64,000 nucleotides of DNA from Longirhabdus pacifica (GCF_004115085.1 NZ_QXJP01000003.1:62001-126000); one strand, 5' to 3'. Counted from the stretch's first letter, positions 35,793-45,971 are shown. Numbers and translations are program-made. The notes: generated from the sequence alone by a model not told the origin.

Positions 35793-38700
35793 TTAAAATA
35801 GCGATAGCTGATTCGTTTCTGGCAACCCTCTAAAGCATCCTAACGATTGCAATATCTCGATGACGGTTTTCGACGCTTTCGTTCTTTTTCTAAAATCTTC
35901 TATCGACAAAAAGTCCCCTTCTTGGCTCGCTTCTGCAATGTTATGTGCTGCGTTAATGCCGACACCAGGAATGGCCGAAAATGGAGGAATAAGACTATCT
36001 CCATCGATAAGAAATTTTCTAGCTTGAGAACGATATAAATCAATGGACTGAAAGCTAAATCCTCGTGACGTCATTTCCAACGCCATCTCTAGCACACTGA
36101 TCATTGCTTTTTCTTTTGGCAATGCTTGAAACCCTTTTTCCTCTATTTCTTTCAGCCTTTTTAATATGGCATCATAACCTTGACAAAGCAATTCGATTTC
36201 GAAATCCTCTGCGCGGATAGAGAAATACGCTGCGTAAAAAGAAATTGGATGATACACTTTATAAAAAGCGGTACGAACAGCGGAAATAACGTAAGCAGAC
36301 GCATGCGCTTTAGGAAACATATACTCTATTTTCAAGCACGAGTTAATGTACCAGTTCGGGATATTGTGTTCTTTCATCATTTGAATCCATTCATCGGTAA
36401 GCCCTTTACCTTTACGGACGCTTTCCGTAATTTTGAAAGCGAGTCCCGCTTCCATGCCACCTTTATAAATTAAGTACAACATGATGTCATCACGACAACC
36501 AATAACGGTTTTGATTGTACATGTTTTGTTCTTAATTAATTCTTGCGCGTTACCTAACCAAACCCCAGTACCGTGTGACAGTCCTGAAATTTGCAACAGG
36601 TCAGAAAATGACGTTGGCTTTGCTTCATCTAACATCTGTCTAACAAATTTCGTTCCCATCTCTGGAATACCATACGTGGCTACAGGCGTTCGAATTTTCT
36701 CTGGTGTGACATCAAGCGCCTTCGTCGAAGAAAAGATACTCATGACTTTAGGATCATTCATCGGGATGGAAAGTGGATTCACATCCGTTAAGTCATATAA
36801 CATACGCATCATCGTTGGATCATCATGTCCGAGAATATCTAATTTAAGTAGATTGGCATCGAAAGCATGATAATCGAAGTGGGTCGTTTTCCATTCCGAT
36901 GTTGTATCGTCAGCAGGAAACTGAATAGGCGTAATATCTTCGACTTCAATATAATCTGGAACAACAACGATACCTCCTGGATGTTGTCCTGAACTTCGTT
37001 TCACTCCCGTACATCCTGTACTTAAACGAACCACTTCTGCAGTTCTCCACGTTTTTGCTTTTTCTTCCGCGTATTTTTTTACAAAACCAAAGGCTGTTTT
37101 GTCTGCTACCGTACCGATGGTTCCCGCACGATACACATTTTTTTCACCGAACAGTACTTTCGTATAATTGTGAGCATGAGGCTGGTAATCCCCTGAAAAG
37201 TTCAAATCAATATCGGGAACTTTATCTCCTTTGAAACCTAGGAATGTTTCAAACGGAATATCTTGCCCTTCTCCTTTTAAAGCATGACCACATGTTGGGC
37301 AATCTTTGTTATCTAAATCAAATCCACTAGCTACACTGCCATCTGTAAACCATTCACTATGCTTACACTGTGAACACGTATAATGTGGTGGCAGCGGATT
37401 AACTTCTGAAATGCCTAGCATCATCGCCACGATAGATGAACCTACCGATCCCCGTGAACCTACTAAGTAACCATCATCGTTAGATTTTTTGACGAGTTTT
37501 TCAGATATTAGATACAACGCTGCAAATCCATACTTAATGATAGGTTCTAGTTCTTTTTCCAAACGCTTGACTACGACATCAGACAATGGATTACCATAAA
37601 TCTGTTCTGCTGTGGCGTAACACGTCTGACGAATTTCCTCATCCGCTCCTTCAATAACAGGAAAGAATGGCTTTTTAGGAAACAGTTCTATATCTTCAAA
37701 TTGGTCTGCTAATGCATTCGTATTCGTCACGACGATATCATATGCCGTTTGTTTATCCAGATGGCTAAATTCATCCAGCATTTCTGTTGTCGTACGGAAA
37801 TGAACATCTGGCTTCTTTTGATCTTTTAACGGGCTAAAACCAGTAATACCGAAAATCGTAATATCGCGAAACAGTTTGTCGTTTTCATTTAAATAATGAA
37901 CGTTCCCTGTAGCGATGACGGGTTTGTTATATTTTTTCCCGATATCCAAGATAGTTTGATGCGTTTCTTTAATGTGCTGCAAGTCACGAACTAGATTTTT
38001 TTCTACAAGATGCATATAGGTCGTTAAAGGTTGCACCTCTAGTACATCATAAAATTGTGCGACTTGTTCTGCTTCTTCAAGCGATTTATTTAAAACCGCT
38101 TCATACAGTTCCCCTTTTTCACAACCAGAAGATACAAGAAGTCCTTCTCTAAATTCAGTTAGCTTACTTCTCGGAATACGTGGAACACGATGATAGTATT
38201 CCGTATTGGACATCGAAACGAGTTTATATAAGTTTTTCTTTCCTACTAAGTCTTTTGCGTAAATACAACAGTGAAAAGGTCTAGCAGTCTTATAGTTTTT
38301 ACCGACATCCCGATTTAATTCACTAAGCGTAACCATTGCTTGCTTTTCTGCCTCTTTAATGAGGTGGAATAAAATAAAACCTAGGGCAATCGAATCATCT
38401 ATCGCTCTATGATGATTATCTAAGCTCACTTTAAATTTATCTGATAAGGTATTTAGTCTATGATTTTTCATCGTAGGGAAAAGCAGTCTAGCAAATTCTA
38501 GTGTATCAATCACAGGGTTAGTAAAAGGGCTTAAGCCATTTTCTTTTAAATTTGCCTGCATAAATCCCATATCGAATCTAGCATTGTGTGCTACGAGTAC
38601 AGCATCACCTGCAAATGCAACAAACTGCTCCAACACGGGCTTTAGTTCTTGTGCACCTTTCACCATATCATCCGTAATGTTTGTTAATTGCGTGATATGA

Positions 38701-40094
38701 TACGGAATTTTTTCATGTGGATCGATAAATTCGGAAAAGCGGTCAATTTCTTTACCACCTTTCATTTTCACTCCACCGATTTCAATAATTTTGGACTTTG
38801 TAACCGATAATCCTGTCGTCTCTATATCAAATACGACATACTCTGCATCTTTTAAATCTATCTCTAATGGACGTTCCACAACAGGAATCGCATCATCGAT
38901 GACATTTGCCTCTACACCGTAAATTACTTTCATTCCATATTTATGAGCAGCATGAAAAGCATCTGGAAAACTTTGAAGGTTGCCATGATCGGTAATCGCT
39001 ATCGCTTTGTGACCCCAATCCGCCGCCGTTTTCACATACTCTTTCACAGAAGTTACGGCATCCATTGCGCTCATACTTGTATGCAAATGAAACTCTACTC
39101 TTTTTTCTTCCGCTTCATCCATACGTGGCTTAGGTGCTTTGATTTCATGCACATCCATTGGCATAAAACTTAATTCTGGTGGGTTCATGAACGTATCGTA
39201 GTCTACCTTACCTCTAGCCACAACCCAAGTACCATCTTTTAATCGCTTTAACTGTTTCAAGTCGTCTTTATTTTTCACAAAAATCTTACATTGCATCGTG
39301 TCTGTAAAATCTGTAAGTAGAAATTGAATTAACGTATTGCCTGTACGTAATTCTCTCTCTTCTAGTTTTAATATCGTACCTTGTAATATAACTCTTTTAG
39401 CTGGCTCTAGTACCGTTTGTATCGGTACTGGTGCTTCTTTGATTTCATAACCAAAAGACAGTGCTTCTTGCTCATCACTTTCTATCGTTGTCACTACTTC
39501 TGTAGCAGCAGCCATCATTTCCTGTGTAGCACTGCGCTCCTCTTGTACAATCTGTTCTGCAAACGCCTCGAAATGCTGTTCACTGCTCTCATTGACACAG
39601 AAGGTTACTTTGATATTCAGTTGAAAGTATTGTCTGTAGAAAAATTGAATTTGCTTGTCCATTTCTTTTTTCTTGGCAAGCTGTAATCCCGTTTGATCCA
39701 ACAAACATACTTCAAGCGTATCATCTGCTGCTTTAATTGTAGCTTTTAGTATCCACCCATTAATAGAGGGCATCTTATGTTGAATCCATTCCACAAAAAG
39801 TGGCCAAAAAGTTTGAATGACTTCGCTTGTTTGTACTTGCTGAAAATGCATAACAAACGAAACTTTGGCGATATGAGAAAAAGCATCTTGTACTTTCATA
39901 TAAAACGCTCGGTATATGTCAGGCGATATAAGTTGCTCTTTATTCACATGAATTTCCCATGTATTTTCGGTTGTACCACAAAGCACATGTTTAATGCTGG
40001 CATCGTGAAAATGTTCCTGCTGCACTTGCGCTGGTATGTTGGCTTGCTGCATTAAAACCTGAAATCTTTCTTTATTCCCTAAGTGGTTACTCAT
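35793..40094 (-). CDS. polC: DNA polymerase III alpha subunit, Gram-positive PolC type
   Basis: Main replicative polymerase with built-in proofreading. The 1433 aa match the usual ~1437. In order: N-terminal region, OB domain (near 225-310), PHP domain (EFHLHTSMSAMDAVTSVKEY near 330), inserted DnaQ-type exonuclease (VVFDIETTGLS near 425; HHRAIDDSIALG), zinc finger (CSQCKH and CPTCG near 920-950), and the polymerase core with PDIDLNFSGDYQ. The frame extends 14 codons further upstream, but GGGGAGG with five-base spacing favours ATG 40094 (MSNHLGNKERFQV). A terminator-like hairpin ends right before this site. Confidence 0.97.
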   Translation of the reverse strand: MSNHLGNKERFQVLMQQANIPAQVQQEHFHDASIKHVLCGTTENTWEIHVNKEQLISPDIYRAFYMKVQDAFSHIAKVSFVMHFQQVQTSEVIQTFWPLFVEWIQHKMPSINGWILKATIKAADDTLEVCLLDQTGLQLAKKKEMDKQIQFFYRQYFQLNIKVTFCVNESSEQHFEAFAEQIVQEERSATQEMMAAATEVVTTIESDEQEALSFGYEIKEAPVPIQTVLEPAKRVILQGTILKLEERELRTGNTLIQFLLTDFTDTMQCKIFVKNKDDLKQLKRLKDGTWVVARGKVDYDTFMNPPELSFMPMDVHEIKAPKPRMDEAEEKRVEFHLHTSMSAMDAVTSVKEYVKTAADWGHKAIAITDHGNLQSFPDAFHAAHKYGMKVIYGVEANVIDDAIPVVERPLEIDLKDAEYVVFDIETTGLSVTKSKIIEIGGVKMKGGKEIDRFSEFIDPHEKIPYHITQLTNITDDMVKGAQELKPVLEQFVAFAGDAVLVAHNARFDMGFMQANLKENGLSPFTNPVIDTLEFARLLFPTMKNHRLNTLSDKFKVSLDNHHRAIDDSIALGFILFHLIKEAEKQAMVTLSELNRDVGKNYKTARPFHCCIYAKDLVGKKNLYKLVSMSNTEYYHRVPRIPRSKLTEFREGLLVSSGCEKGELYEAVLNKSLEEAEQVAQFYDVLEVQPLTTYMHLVEKNLVRDLQHIKETHQTILDIGKKYNKPVIATGNVHYLNENDKLFRDITIFGITGFSPLKDQKKPDVHFRTTTEMLDEFSHLDKQTAYDIVVTNTNALADQFEDIELFPKKPFFPVIEGADEEIRQTCYATAEQIYGNPLSDVVVKRLEKELEPIIKYGFAALYLISEKLVKKSNDDGYLVGSRGSVGSSIVAMMLGISEVNPLPPHYTCSQCKHSEWFTDGSVASGFDLDNKDCPTCGHALKGEGQDIPFETFLGFKGDKVPDIDLNFSGDYQPHAHNYTKVLFGEKNVYRAGTIGTVADKTAFGFVKKYAEEKAKTWRTAEVVRLSTGCTGVKRSSGQHPGGIVVVPDYIEVEDITPIQFPADDTTSEWKTTHFDYHAFDANLLKLDILGHDDPTMMRMLYDLTDVNPLSIPMNDPKVMSIFSSTKALDVTPEKIRTPVATYGIPEMGTKFVRQMLDEAKPTSFSDLLQISGLSHGTGVWLGNAQELIKNKTCTIKTVIGCRDDIMLYLIYKGGMEAGLAFKITESVRKGKGLTDEWIQMMKEHNIPNWYINSCLKIEYMFPKAHASAYVISAVRTAFYKVYHPISFYAAYFSIRAEDFEIELLCQGYDAILKRLKEIEEKGFQALPKEKAMISVLEMALEMTSRGFSFQSIDLYRSQARKFLIDGDSLIPPFSAIPGVGINAAHNIAEASQEGDFLSIEDFRKRTKASKTVIEILQSLGCFRGLPETNQLSLF

Positions 40095-40106
40095 GACTTC
40101 CTCCCC

Positions 40107-40140
40107 AAAAAAGCGATAGGGCAAAGGTTTCCCCATGCCC
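40107..40140 (-). terminator. terminator after proS, abutting the polC ribosome binding site
   Basis: Minus-strand stem GGGCAtgGG / CCttTGCCC with an internal mismatch, then TATCGCTTTTTT and at once GGGGAGG of polC. It probably terminates proS transcripts but could also act in the polC leader. Confidence 0.65.
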
Positions 40141-40151
40141 TAGACCTAACT

Positions 40152-40178
40152 ATTTTACATGTGCTACATCATCTGCAA
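40152..40178 (-). promoter_or_regulatory. weak promoter candidate for polC
   Basis: TTGCAG, 15-base spacer, TAAAAT with a preceding TG on the minus strand. The spacer is short. If used, the transcript would begin just before the terminator-like hairpin. Confidence 0.3.
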
Positions 40179-40218
40179 GAGATAGATAGTATCACGTAGT
40201 AAGCTACTTATGTGCTTT

Positions 40219-41667
40219 TTAGTAAGCTCTTGCAAATACAACGTTATGCTTTGCTTCTTCCGAACAAACGAGGCATTTACTTTTATAATCTTTCACTTCG
40301 CATGGTATATTACGAGAAGTAGCACCAGATTCTTCTTTCACTTGATGCTCACAAGAAGCCGATCCACACCAACCAGCTAAATAAAATCCGCGATTTTCTT
40401 CTATTTGTTGCTTTAATTCATCTAACGTATCGACAGAAGTGTATCGCTCATCCAAAAATTGCTTTGCTTTGTTGTACATTTGCTGTTGAGCGTCATCAAG
40501 CATGTGTAAAATTTGTTCAGCAAGGTTGTCCTGAGAAATCATCTTTTTCTCGCCAGAAACTCTGGAAACGACAACGACTTGATTATTTTCCATGTCACGT
40601 GGTCCTAATTCTATTCTTAACGGAATACCGCGCATTTCATATTCGTTGAATTTCCAACCAGGACTTTGATCTGGGTTGTCATCTACTTTGACACGAATGC
40701 CTGCAGCCTTCAACTGACTGTATAGTTCATTCGTTTTTGCTGTCACTTGTTCTCTCGTTTTTGCTGGTCCGATTGGTATCATCACCACTTGTGTTGGAGC
40801 CACTTTTGGCGGCAAGCTTAAACCTCTATCGTCGCCGTGTACCATAATAAGGGAACCAATTAAGCGCGTACTTACTCCCCAAGAAGTCGTATGAGCATAT
40901 GCCTGTTCATTGTTCTGATCTAAAAATTGAATATCAAATGCTTCCGCAAATCTCGTACCCATGTAATGAGAAGTTCCAGCTTGAACAGCTTTTCCGTCCT
41001 TCATTATTGCTTCAACGGAATACGTATTATTCGCACCAGGGAACTTTTCTGAAGGTGTCTTTTCCCCCACAATGACAGGAATAGCTAGGAAGTTTTCAAC
41101 AAATTCTCGGTAAATCTCAAGAATCTGCATCGCTTCTTCACGTGCTTCTGCTTCTGTTTCATGTGCAGTATGGCCTTCTTGCCATAAAAATTCACTCGTT
41201 CTTAAGAACGGTAGCGTTCTTTTTTCCCAACGCACAACACTAGCCCATTGATTTATTTTTAGAGGCAAATCACGATAAGACTGAATCCATTTCGCATACA
41301 TATGACCCACCATCGTTTCGGAAGTAGGACGGATGGCTAACCTTTCTTCTAATATATCTCCACCTGCTTCTGTAACCCATGGAAGTTCAGGATTAAACCC
41401 TTCCACATGTTCTTTTTCCTTTTGAAAAAAGCTCTCTGGTATAAACATTGGAAAATAAGCATTGCGGTGCCCTGTATCTTTAAATTTTTGATCCAATTCA
41501 CGCTGAATTAATTCCCATATTTCATATCCCTCAGGCTTAAATACGATACATCCGCGCACAGGAGAATAGTCCATTAAATCTGCTTTTTTAATCGTATCGA
41601 TATACCACTTGGAAAAATCTTCTGATTGTGGTGTAATTTCCGAAACAAACTTTTTATTTTTACCCAT
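40219..41667 (-). CDS. proS: Prolyl-tRNA synthetase, archaeal/eukaryotic type
   Basis: Charges tRNA-Pro. The 482-aa length and sequence are of the archaeal-type class: it lacks the ~180-residue editing insertion of bacterial ProRS. Class II motifs are seen (KRTLPFLRTSEFLWQEGHTA, then GTSHYMGTRFAEAF). The C-terminal zinc-binding domain has Cys pairs (GWCGSASCEH; KCLVCSEEAKH), and the chain ends in the typical FARAY with terminal Tyr. It sits exactly where the bacterial-type proS lies in B. subtilis (rasP-proS-polC), implying replacement. The gap to rasP is 13 bases, so there is no T-box. Confidence 0.95.
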   Translation of the reverse strand: MGKNKKFVSEITPQSEDFSKWYIDTIKKADLMDYSPVRGCIVFKPEGYEIWELIQRELDQKFKDTGHRNAYFPMFIPESFFQKEKEHVEGFNPELPWVTEAGGDILEERLAIRPTSETMVGHMYAKWIQSYRDLPLKINQWASVVRWEKRTLPFLRTSEFLWQEGHTAHETEAEAREEAMQILEIYREFVENFLAIPVIVGEKTPSEKFPGANNTYSVEAIMKDGKAVQAGTSHYMGTRFAEAFDIQFLDQNNEQAYAHTTSWGVSTRLIGSLIMVHGDDRGLSLPPKVAPTQVVMIPIGPAKTREQVTAKTNELYSQLKAAGIRVKVDDNPDQSPGWKFNEYEMRGIPLRIELGPRDMENNQVVVVSRVSGEKKMISQDNLAEQILHMLDDAQQQMYNKAKQFLDERYTSVDTLDELKQQIEENRGFYLAGWCGSASCEHQVKEESGATSRNIPCEVKDYKSKCLVCSEEAKHNVVFARAY

Positions 41668-41680
41668 GATTAACCTCCAA

Positions 41681-42949
41681 CTAACCTTTAAATAATCTAA
41701 ATAAGTCGTTATATGTTACGACGATCATTAACACCATTAACATCGCAAATCCAATTAAGTGAACTAAATTTTCTTTGGATGGATCAATCGGTTTTCTTCT
41801 GACCGCTTCTATCCCTAAGAATAATAGGCGACTTCCGTCTAATACAGGGAAAGGTACTAAATTTAACACACCTAACCATAAACTAAAAAATGCAGCAAAC
41901 ATAATGTAGCGATCTAAACCGTACGTTTCATATATTTTCCCAGTCTCTTCTGTAATACGAACAGGACCACCAAGTTCATCTAGTTTCACATTGAATGTTA
42001 TAAGTTCTCTCACTTGTTCTAAACTAAATTTGAACATATTTCCCATCGTAATCGCAGATTGCTGAACACCGGAAATAATATCAGGCGTTTTCATTGGCTG
42101 TCCCATCGTAATCCCAACTAAGCCATTGCCATCTACATCTTTTGGAGTGACCGTTAAAGTGATCGCTTGCTCATTTCGAATGACAACCCATTCCATTTCT
42201 TGTTCAGGAGAAGCGATAATCATCTCTCTCAACGTCACTTCATTTTCTGTGTTGAACTGTTCCCCGTTCACACTAGATATCACATCGTTTTTTTGTAAAC
42301 CTGCTTCATCTGCTGCTGAATCTGCAGTTATATCATTGATCAATAACGTTTTCTCTCCAGTAGGGACACCCACCATAAATGTAAATACAAGGAGTAAAGC
42401 GAATGCCAATATAAAATTCATCATTGGCCCAGCAAAAATAGTCATTGCTCTTTTGCCAACGGATTTACTTCCGAATTGGCGATCCCTAGGAGCAATTTGT
42501 GTTTCTGTCTTCTTAGACATAATCATTGCTTGTGGATGTACATCATACGTATGAAGTTCACCATCTAAATCCAATTGTATTTGTAAACTGTCTTCTAGAT
42601 CGACATTTGTAATCGTACCAACAAGGCAATCTGTACGATGTTCAAACTCATCGGCAAATATGCGAGTCACTTTTTCATCTTTTAACATTAATCCAACGGT
42701 CTGCCCTTTTTCAACAGAGAGTAATTCAGGATCTTCTCCTGCCATTCTCACATAACCGCCGATAGGAAAAAGGCGAAAGGTGAATCTCGTTTCATCTTTT
42801 TTATACGAAAATATTTTAGGTCCAAATCCAATAGCAAATTCACGAACAAGTATACCTGCTCTCTTTGCAAAATAATAATGTCCCCATTCGTGTATGCCAA
42901 CGATAAGCATAAACATTAACGCTGTTAATAAAATACCTTCTATTGTCAC
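41681..42949 (-). CDS. rasP: Site-2 intramembrane metalloprotease RasP/RseP
   Basis: Cleaves membrane anti-sigma factors and remnant peptides within the bilayer. In the 422 aa, the first helix carries HEWGH (GIHEWGHYYFAKRAG). A PDZ domain (AADEAGLQKNDVISSVNGEQ) lies near 205-280, and a C-terminal helix has the metal-ligand motif PFPVLDGSRLL. The start is GTG after AAGGAGG. Promoter upstream; co-transcribed with proS. Confidence 0.95.
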   Translation of the reverse strand: MTIEGILLTALMFMLIVGIHEWGHYYFAKRAGILVREFAIGFGPKIFSYKKDETRFTFRLFPIGGYVRMAGEDPELLSVEKGQTVGLMLKDEKVTRIFADEFEHRTDCLVGTITNVDLEDSLQIQLDLDGELHTYDVHPQAMIMSKKTETQIAPRDRQFGSKSVGKRAMTIFAGPMMNFILAFALLLVFTFMVGVPTGEKTLLINDITADSAADEAGLQKNDVISSVNGEQFNTENEVTLREMIIASPEQEMEWVVIRNEQAITLTVTPKDVDGNGLVGITMGQPMKTPDIISGVQQSAITMGNMFKFSLEQVRELITFNVKLDELGGPVRITEETGKIYETYGLDRYIMFAAFFSLWLGVLNLVPFPVLDGSRLLFLGIEAVRRKPIDPSKENLVHLIGFAMLMVLMIVVTYNDLFRLFKG

Positions 42950-42992
42950 CTTATAAGCCTCCTTACTTTTGCATACATGCTATTAATGTAAC

Positions 42993-43022
42993 ATTATACT
43001 ATAATGAATGACAAGCATACAA
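42993..43022 (-). promoter_or_regulatory. sigma-A promoter of rasP-proS
   Basis: TTGTAT, 18-base spacer, TATAAT on the minus strand, about 45 bases upstream of the rasP start. Confidence 0.65.
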
Positions 43023-43121
43023 AAACATTAAAATTAACCAATTCAAAAAGAGGAAAAAATCCACTTATGATTTGAGTCTCACGATGGTGTATTTCAAGAT
43101 CACAAACATTTCTAGTCATCA

Positions 43122-44285
43122 TTAAACTTGTGCGAAGTCAAGCGCTGCATGTCTTGCCCAACGATCTACTTCTTCAATTTCTTCTAATGATGGGGCAAAT
43201 TTCACATCGTGCCGGTGTAGAACTTGTTCTACAATATACTCGATGTTTAAAAAAGGTATTCTTTTTTCCATAAATAATGCCACTGCTTTTTCGTTGGCTG
43301 CGTTAAACACCGTTGTCGCAGTTCCACCAACTTTTCCGCTTTCATAAGCGAGACGCAGTGCTGGATAACGATCAAAGCTTGCTTCTCTAAAATCTAATCG
43401 ACTTACTGCAGCAAGATCTAATCTGTTGTCTTTCCCAGTTGGAATTCGATCTGGGTAAGATAATGCGTATTGTATAGGCACAGTCATGTCTGGGATACCG
43501 AGTTGTGCGATGACACTAGCATCGTTAAATTCCACCATAGAATGTACGATACTCTGCGGATGTATTAGCACATCAATGTTTTCATATGGAATATCAAATA
43601 ACCAATGAGCTTCAATGACTTCCAATCCTTTATTCGCCATCGTAGCAGAATCAATGGTTACCTTCGCTCCCATCGCCCAATTAGGATGCTTTAGCGCTTG
43701 TTCTAGAGTCACATCTTTCAATTGATCTCGATTCAAGTCACGAAAAGCCCCTCCAGAGGCAGTAATCGTTATTTTGTGTATTTCATCCTGCTTTCCACCA
43801 TGTAAGCTTTGAAAAATGGCGGAATGCTCGCTGTCGATCGGAAGAATATCCACACCATGTTCTTTCGCTGCTTGTGTAACCAGATGACCTGCACTCACTA
43901 AAGACTCTTTATTCGCAAGACCGACTGTTTTTCCTGCTTTGATCGCTGCAAAGGTAGGCTTTAGACCAAGACTGCCAACTAATGCAGAAACGACAAAATC
44001 CGCACTTGAATACGTGGCTACAGCCAACAACCCTTCCATTCCGTGCATAATTTCAACAGGATAATCTATTTCATTGTTCAGTTCGTTTTTAAGTTCGATA
44101 GCTAGCTCTGATGTCGAAACTGCAACTAATTTCGGTTGATATTGTGTTATTTGCTCTTTTAGAAGACGTAAGTTTGTCCCTGCTGCTAAACTTTCCACCT
44201 GAAAAAGATGTGGATAGTACGATATGACGTCTAGTGTTTGCGTCCCAATTGAGCCAGTAGATCCAAGAATACTAATTTTTTTCAT
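43122..44285 (-). CDS. dxr: 1-deoxy-D-xylulose 5-phosphate reductoisomerase
   Basis: Second step of the MEP isoprenoid pathway, using NADPH. The 387 aa hold ILGSTGSIGTQTLDVI (1-20), GLANKESLVSAG, the metal-binding PIDSEHSAIFQSL and MANKGLEVIEAHWLF motifs. Two in-frame ATGs lie near GGAG; the second, 44285 (MKKISILGSTG), matches the family start. It precedes rasP, as in other Bacillales. No good terminator was found in the following gap. Confidence 0.95.
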   Translation of the reverse strand: MKKISILGSTGSIGTQTLDVISYYPHLFQVESLAAGTNLRLLKEQITQYQPKLVAVSTSELAIELKNELNNEIDYPVEIMHGMEGLLAVATYSSADFVVSALVGSLGLKPTFAAIKAGKTVGLANKESLVSAGHLVTQAAKEHGVDILPIDSEHSAIFQSLHGGKQDEIHKITITASGGAFRDLNRDQLKDVTLEQALKHPNWAMGAKVTIDSATMANKGLEVIEAHWLFDIPYENIDVLIHPQSIVHSMVEFNDASVIAQLGIPDMTVPIQYALSYPDRIPTGKDNRLDLAAVSRLDFREASFDRYPALRLAYESGKVGGTATTVFNAANEKAVALFMEKRIPFLNIEYIVEQVLHRHDVKFAPSLEEIEEVDRWARHAALDFAQV

Positions 44286-44348
44286 TATCATTTTCTCCAG
44301 TTAAGATTTACGATAATATCTTCTACATCTTTACCATACATGCTATTG

Positions 44349-44376
44349 GTTGTATTACTTTCATGTAAAATGACAA
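44349..44376 (-). promoter_or_regulatory. promoter candidate upstream of dxr
   Basis: TTGTCA, 16-base spacer, TACAAC on the minus strand, in the 102-base gap between cdsA and dxr. Good -35, weak -10. Confidence 0.35.
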
Positions 44377-44387
44377 CTTATACACGT

Positions 44388-45176
44388 TTAAAAAATTAAA
44401 AAATAAACGACAGGAAAGACGATAAGCCAACTATCACAGCGATCTAATATGCCACCATGACCGGGCAAAATTTTTCCTGAATCTTTTACTCCAAACTTTC
44501 TCTTGTAAGCAGACTGTATTAAGTCCCCTGCTTGTCCAAATATTCCAGCAATGATACCTACAGTCAATGCAGAAACAAAATCAATGGTGTCGGGAAAAAT
44601 CACATAAAATACGATAGAAGTAACGATAGATAGTAACAGACCTCCTAGTGCACCTTCCACTGTCTTTTTCGGACTAATGGTTGGCCACAGCAACCTTTTA
44701 CCTAAATAACTTCCTGCAAAATAAGCTCCGATATCATTCATCCATATGCTAGAAAATATAAGAAATGACCATAGTATACCTTCCTCAGAAACAAGACGAA
44801 CGCTTAACATGGACTGAAAACCCACTCCGATATATATAATACCTAAAAATAAATAGGCAACTTTTTCGATATGTAATTTATTTTTGGAGATGACCGTAAC
44901 AAACATGAACAAAAACATCATGATCCATATGAAGTATAACGGCGAAATCATACTTATCTCCCACTCTTTCCATGGTATGACAAAGTACAACATGCCAACA
45001 TACCCGATCCATGATGCATATTGATTGCGCGAAGAGAGACCCACTAATCTAACATATTCAAAATAACCAATTAGTGACAAACATAATAAAAGAATGGTAT
45101 AGGATGTGCCTCCAAAAAATAATAAGCTTAAGAAAACGATCGCTGCTAAAATGCCTGTCCATACTCGCTGTCCCAT
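44388..45176 (-). CDS. cdsA: Phosphatidate cytidylyltransferase
   Basis: Makes CDP-diacylglycerol, the substrate of PgsA. The 262 aa are mostly hydrophobic helices. The signature near the C-terminus reads KRKFGVKDSGKILPGHGG then DRCDS. The frame is open nine codons further, inside uppS, but the ATG at 45176 (MGQRVWTGIL) follows GGGGG with about eight bases of spacing and starts one base after the uppS stop. Confidence 0.94.
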   Translation of the reverse strand: MGQRVWTGILAAIVFLSLLFFGGTSYTILLLCLSLIGYFEYVRLVGLSSRNQYASWIGYVGMLYFVIPWKEWEISMISPLYFIWIMMFLFMFVTVISKNKLHIEKVAYLFLGIIYIGVGFQSMLSVRLVSEEGILWSFLIFSSIWMNDIGAYFAGSYLGKRLLWPTISPKKTVEGALGGLLLSIVTSIVFYVIFPDTIDFVSALTVGIIAGIFGQAGDLIQSAYKRKFGVKDSGKILPGHGGILDRCDSWLIVFPVVYFLIF

Positions 45177-45177
45177 A

Positions 45178-45939
45178 TTACAAGCCCCCATATCTTCTTC
45201 CACGCGTTTGAAATTGTTCTATTGCTTCATAAAGATGTTGTTCTTTATAATCAGGCCAGTATAAAGGTGAAAAAGAAAATTCCGTATAAGCAAGCTGCCA
45301 TAGTAAAAAGTTACTAATGCGCTGTTCGCCGCTTGTACGAATTAACAGATCTGGGTCTGGTAAATCTTTAGTTTGCAAATGAAGCGAAACATACTCTTCA
45401 TTAATTTGCTCCAATTCCATTTCTTCTTCCTTCACTTTTTTTGCCAATTGTTTGATTGCTGCAACCATTTCTGTACGACTTCCATAATTTACAGCAAAGT
45501 TCAATATCATTCCGGTATTATTTTTCGTTCGTTCTATTGATTGTTGAATAGGTTTAAGTGTATGGTCGGGCAAGCCTTCCATATCTCCTATCATTTGAAC
45601 TTGCACATTATTTTCTTCTAGCTCTTTGATTTCAATTTCAAAAAACTGTTCTGGCAGTTTCATCAGATAGTCCACTTCATCTTGTGGTCTTTTCCAGTTT
45701 TCCGTTGAAAATGTATATAGTGTTAATACGTCAACACCAATTTTATTAGCTGCTTGTGCGATATGTTTTACATTTTTCATACCACTTCGATGACCAGCAG
45801 AACGTGGTAGCCCACGCCGCTTAGCCCACCTACCATTTCCATCCATAATGATGGCAATATGACTTGGTATGGAACCGTTACTTTTCACTTGTTCGGCCGT
45901 AACGGAAGATCGCTTCAGCCAACGCTTCCATGTCCACAT
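45178..45939 (-). CDS. uppS: Isoprenyl transferase (undecaprenyl diphosphate synthase)
   Basis: Builds the C55 lipid carrier for cell-wall synthesis. In the 253 aa, HIAIIMDGNGRWAKRRGLPR (Asp near residue 31) and the C-terminal DLLIRTSGEQRISNFLLWQL motif are diagnostic. An ATG five codons upstream overlaps the GGGGGA site, so ATG 45939 (MWTWKRWLKRS) is preferred. Coupled with cdsA. Confidence 0.96.
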   Translation of the reverse strand: MWTWKRWLKRSSVTAEQVKSNGSIPSHIAIIMDGNGRWAKRRGLPRSAGHRSGMKNVKHIAQAANKIGVDVLTLYTFSTENWKRPQDEVDYLMKLPEQFFEIEIKELEENNVQVQMIGDMEGLPDHTLKPIQQSIERTKNNTGMILNFAVNYGSRTEMVAAIKQLAKKVKEEEMELEQINEEYVSLHLQTKDLPDPDLLIRTSGEQRISNFLLWQLAYTEFSFSPLYWPDYKEQHLYEAIEQFQTRGRRYGGL

Positions 45940-45971
45940 AATTATTTCCCCCATGAATGCATAGCATATAC

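Noticed and set aside
41668-41680. T-box leader before proS
   Set aside because: Only 13 bases separate rasP and proS, which is too short.
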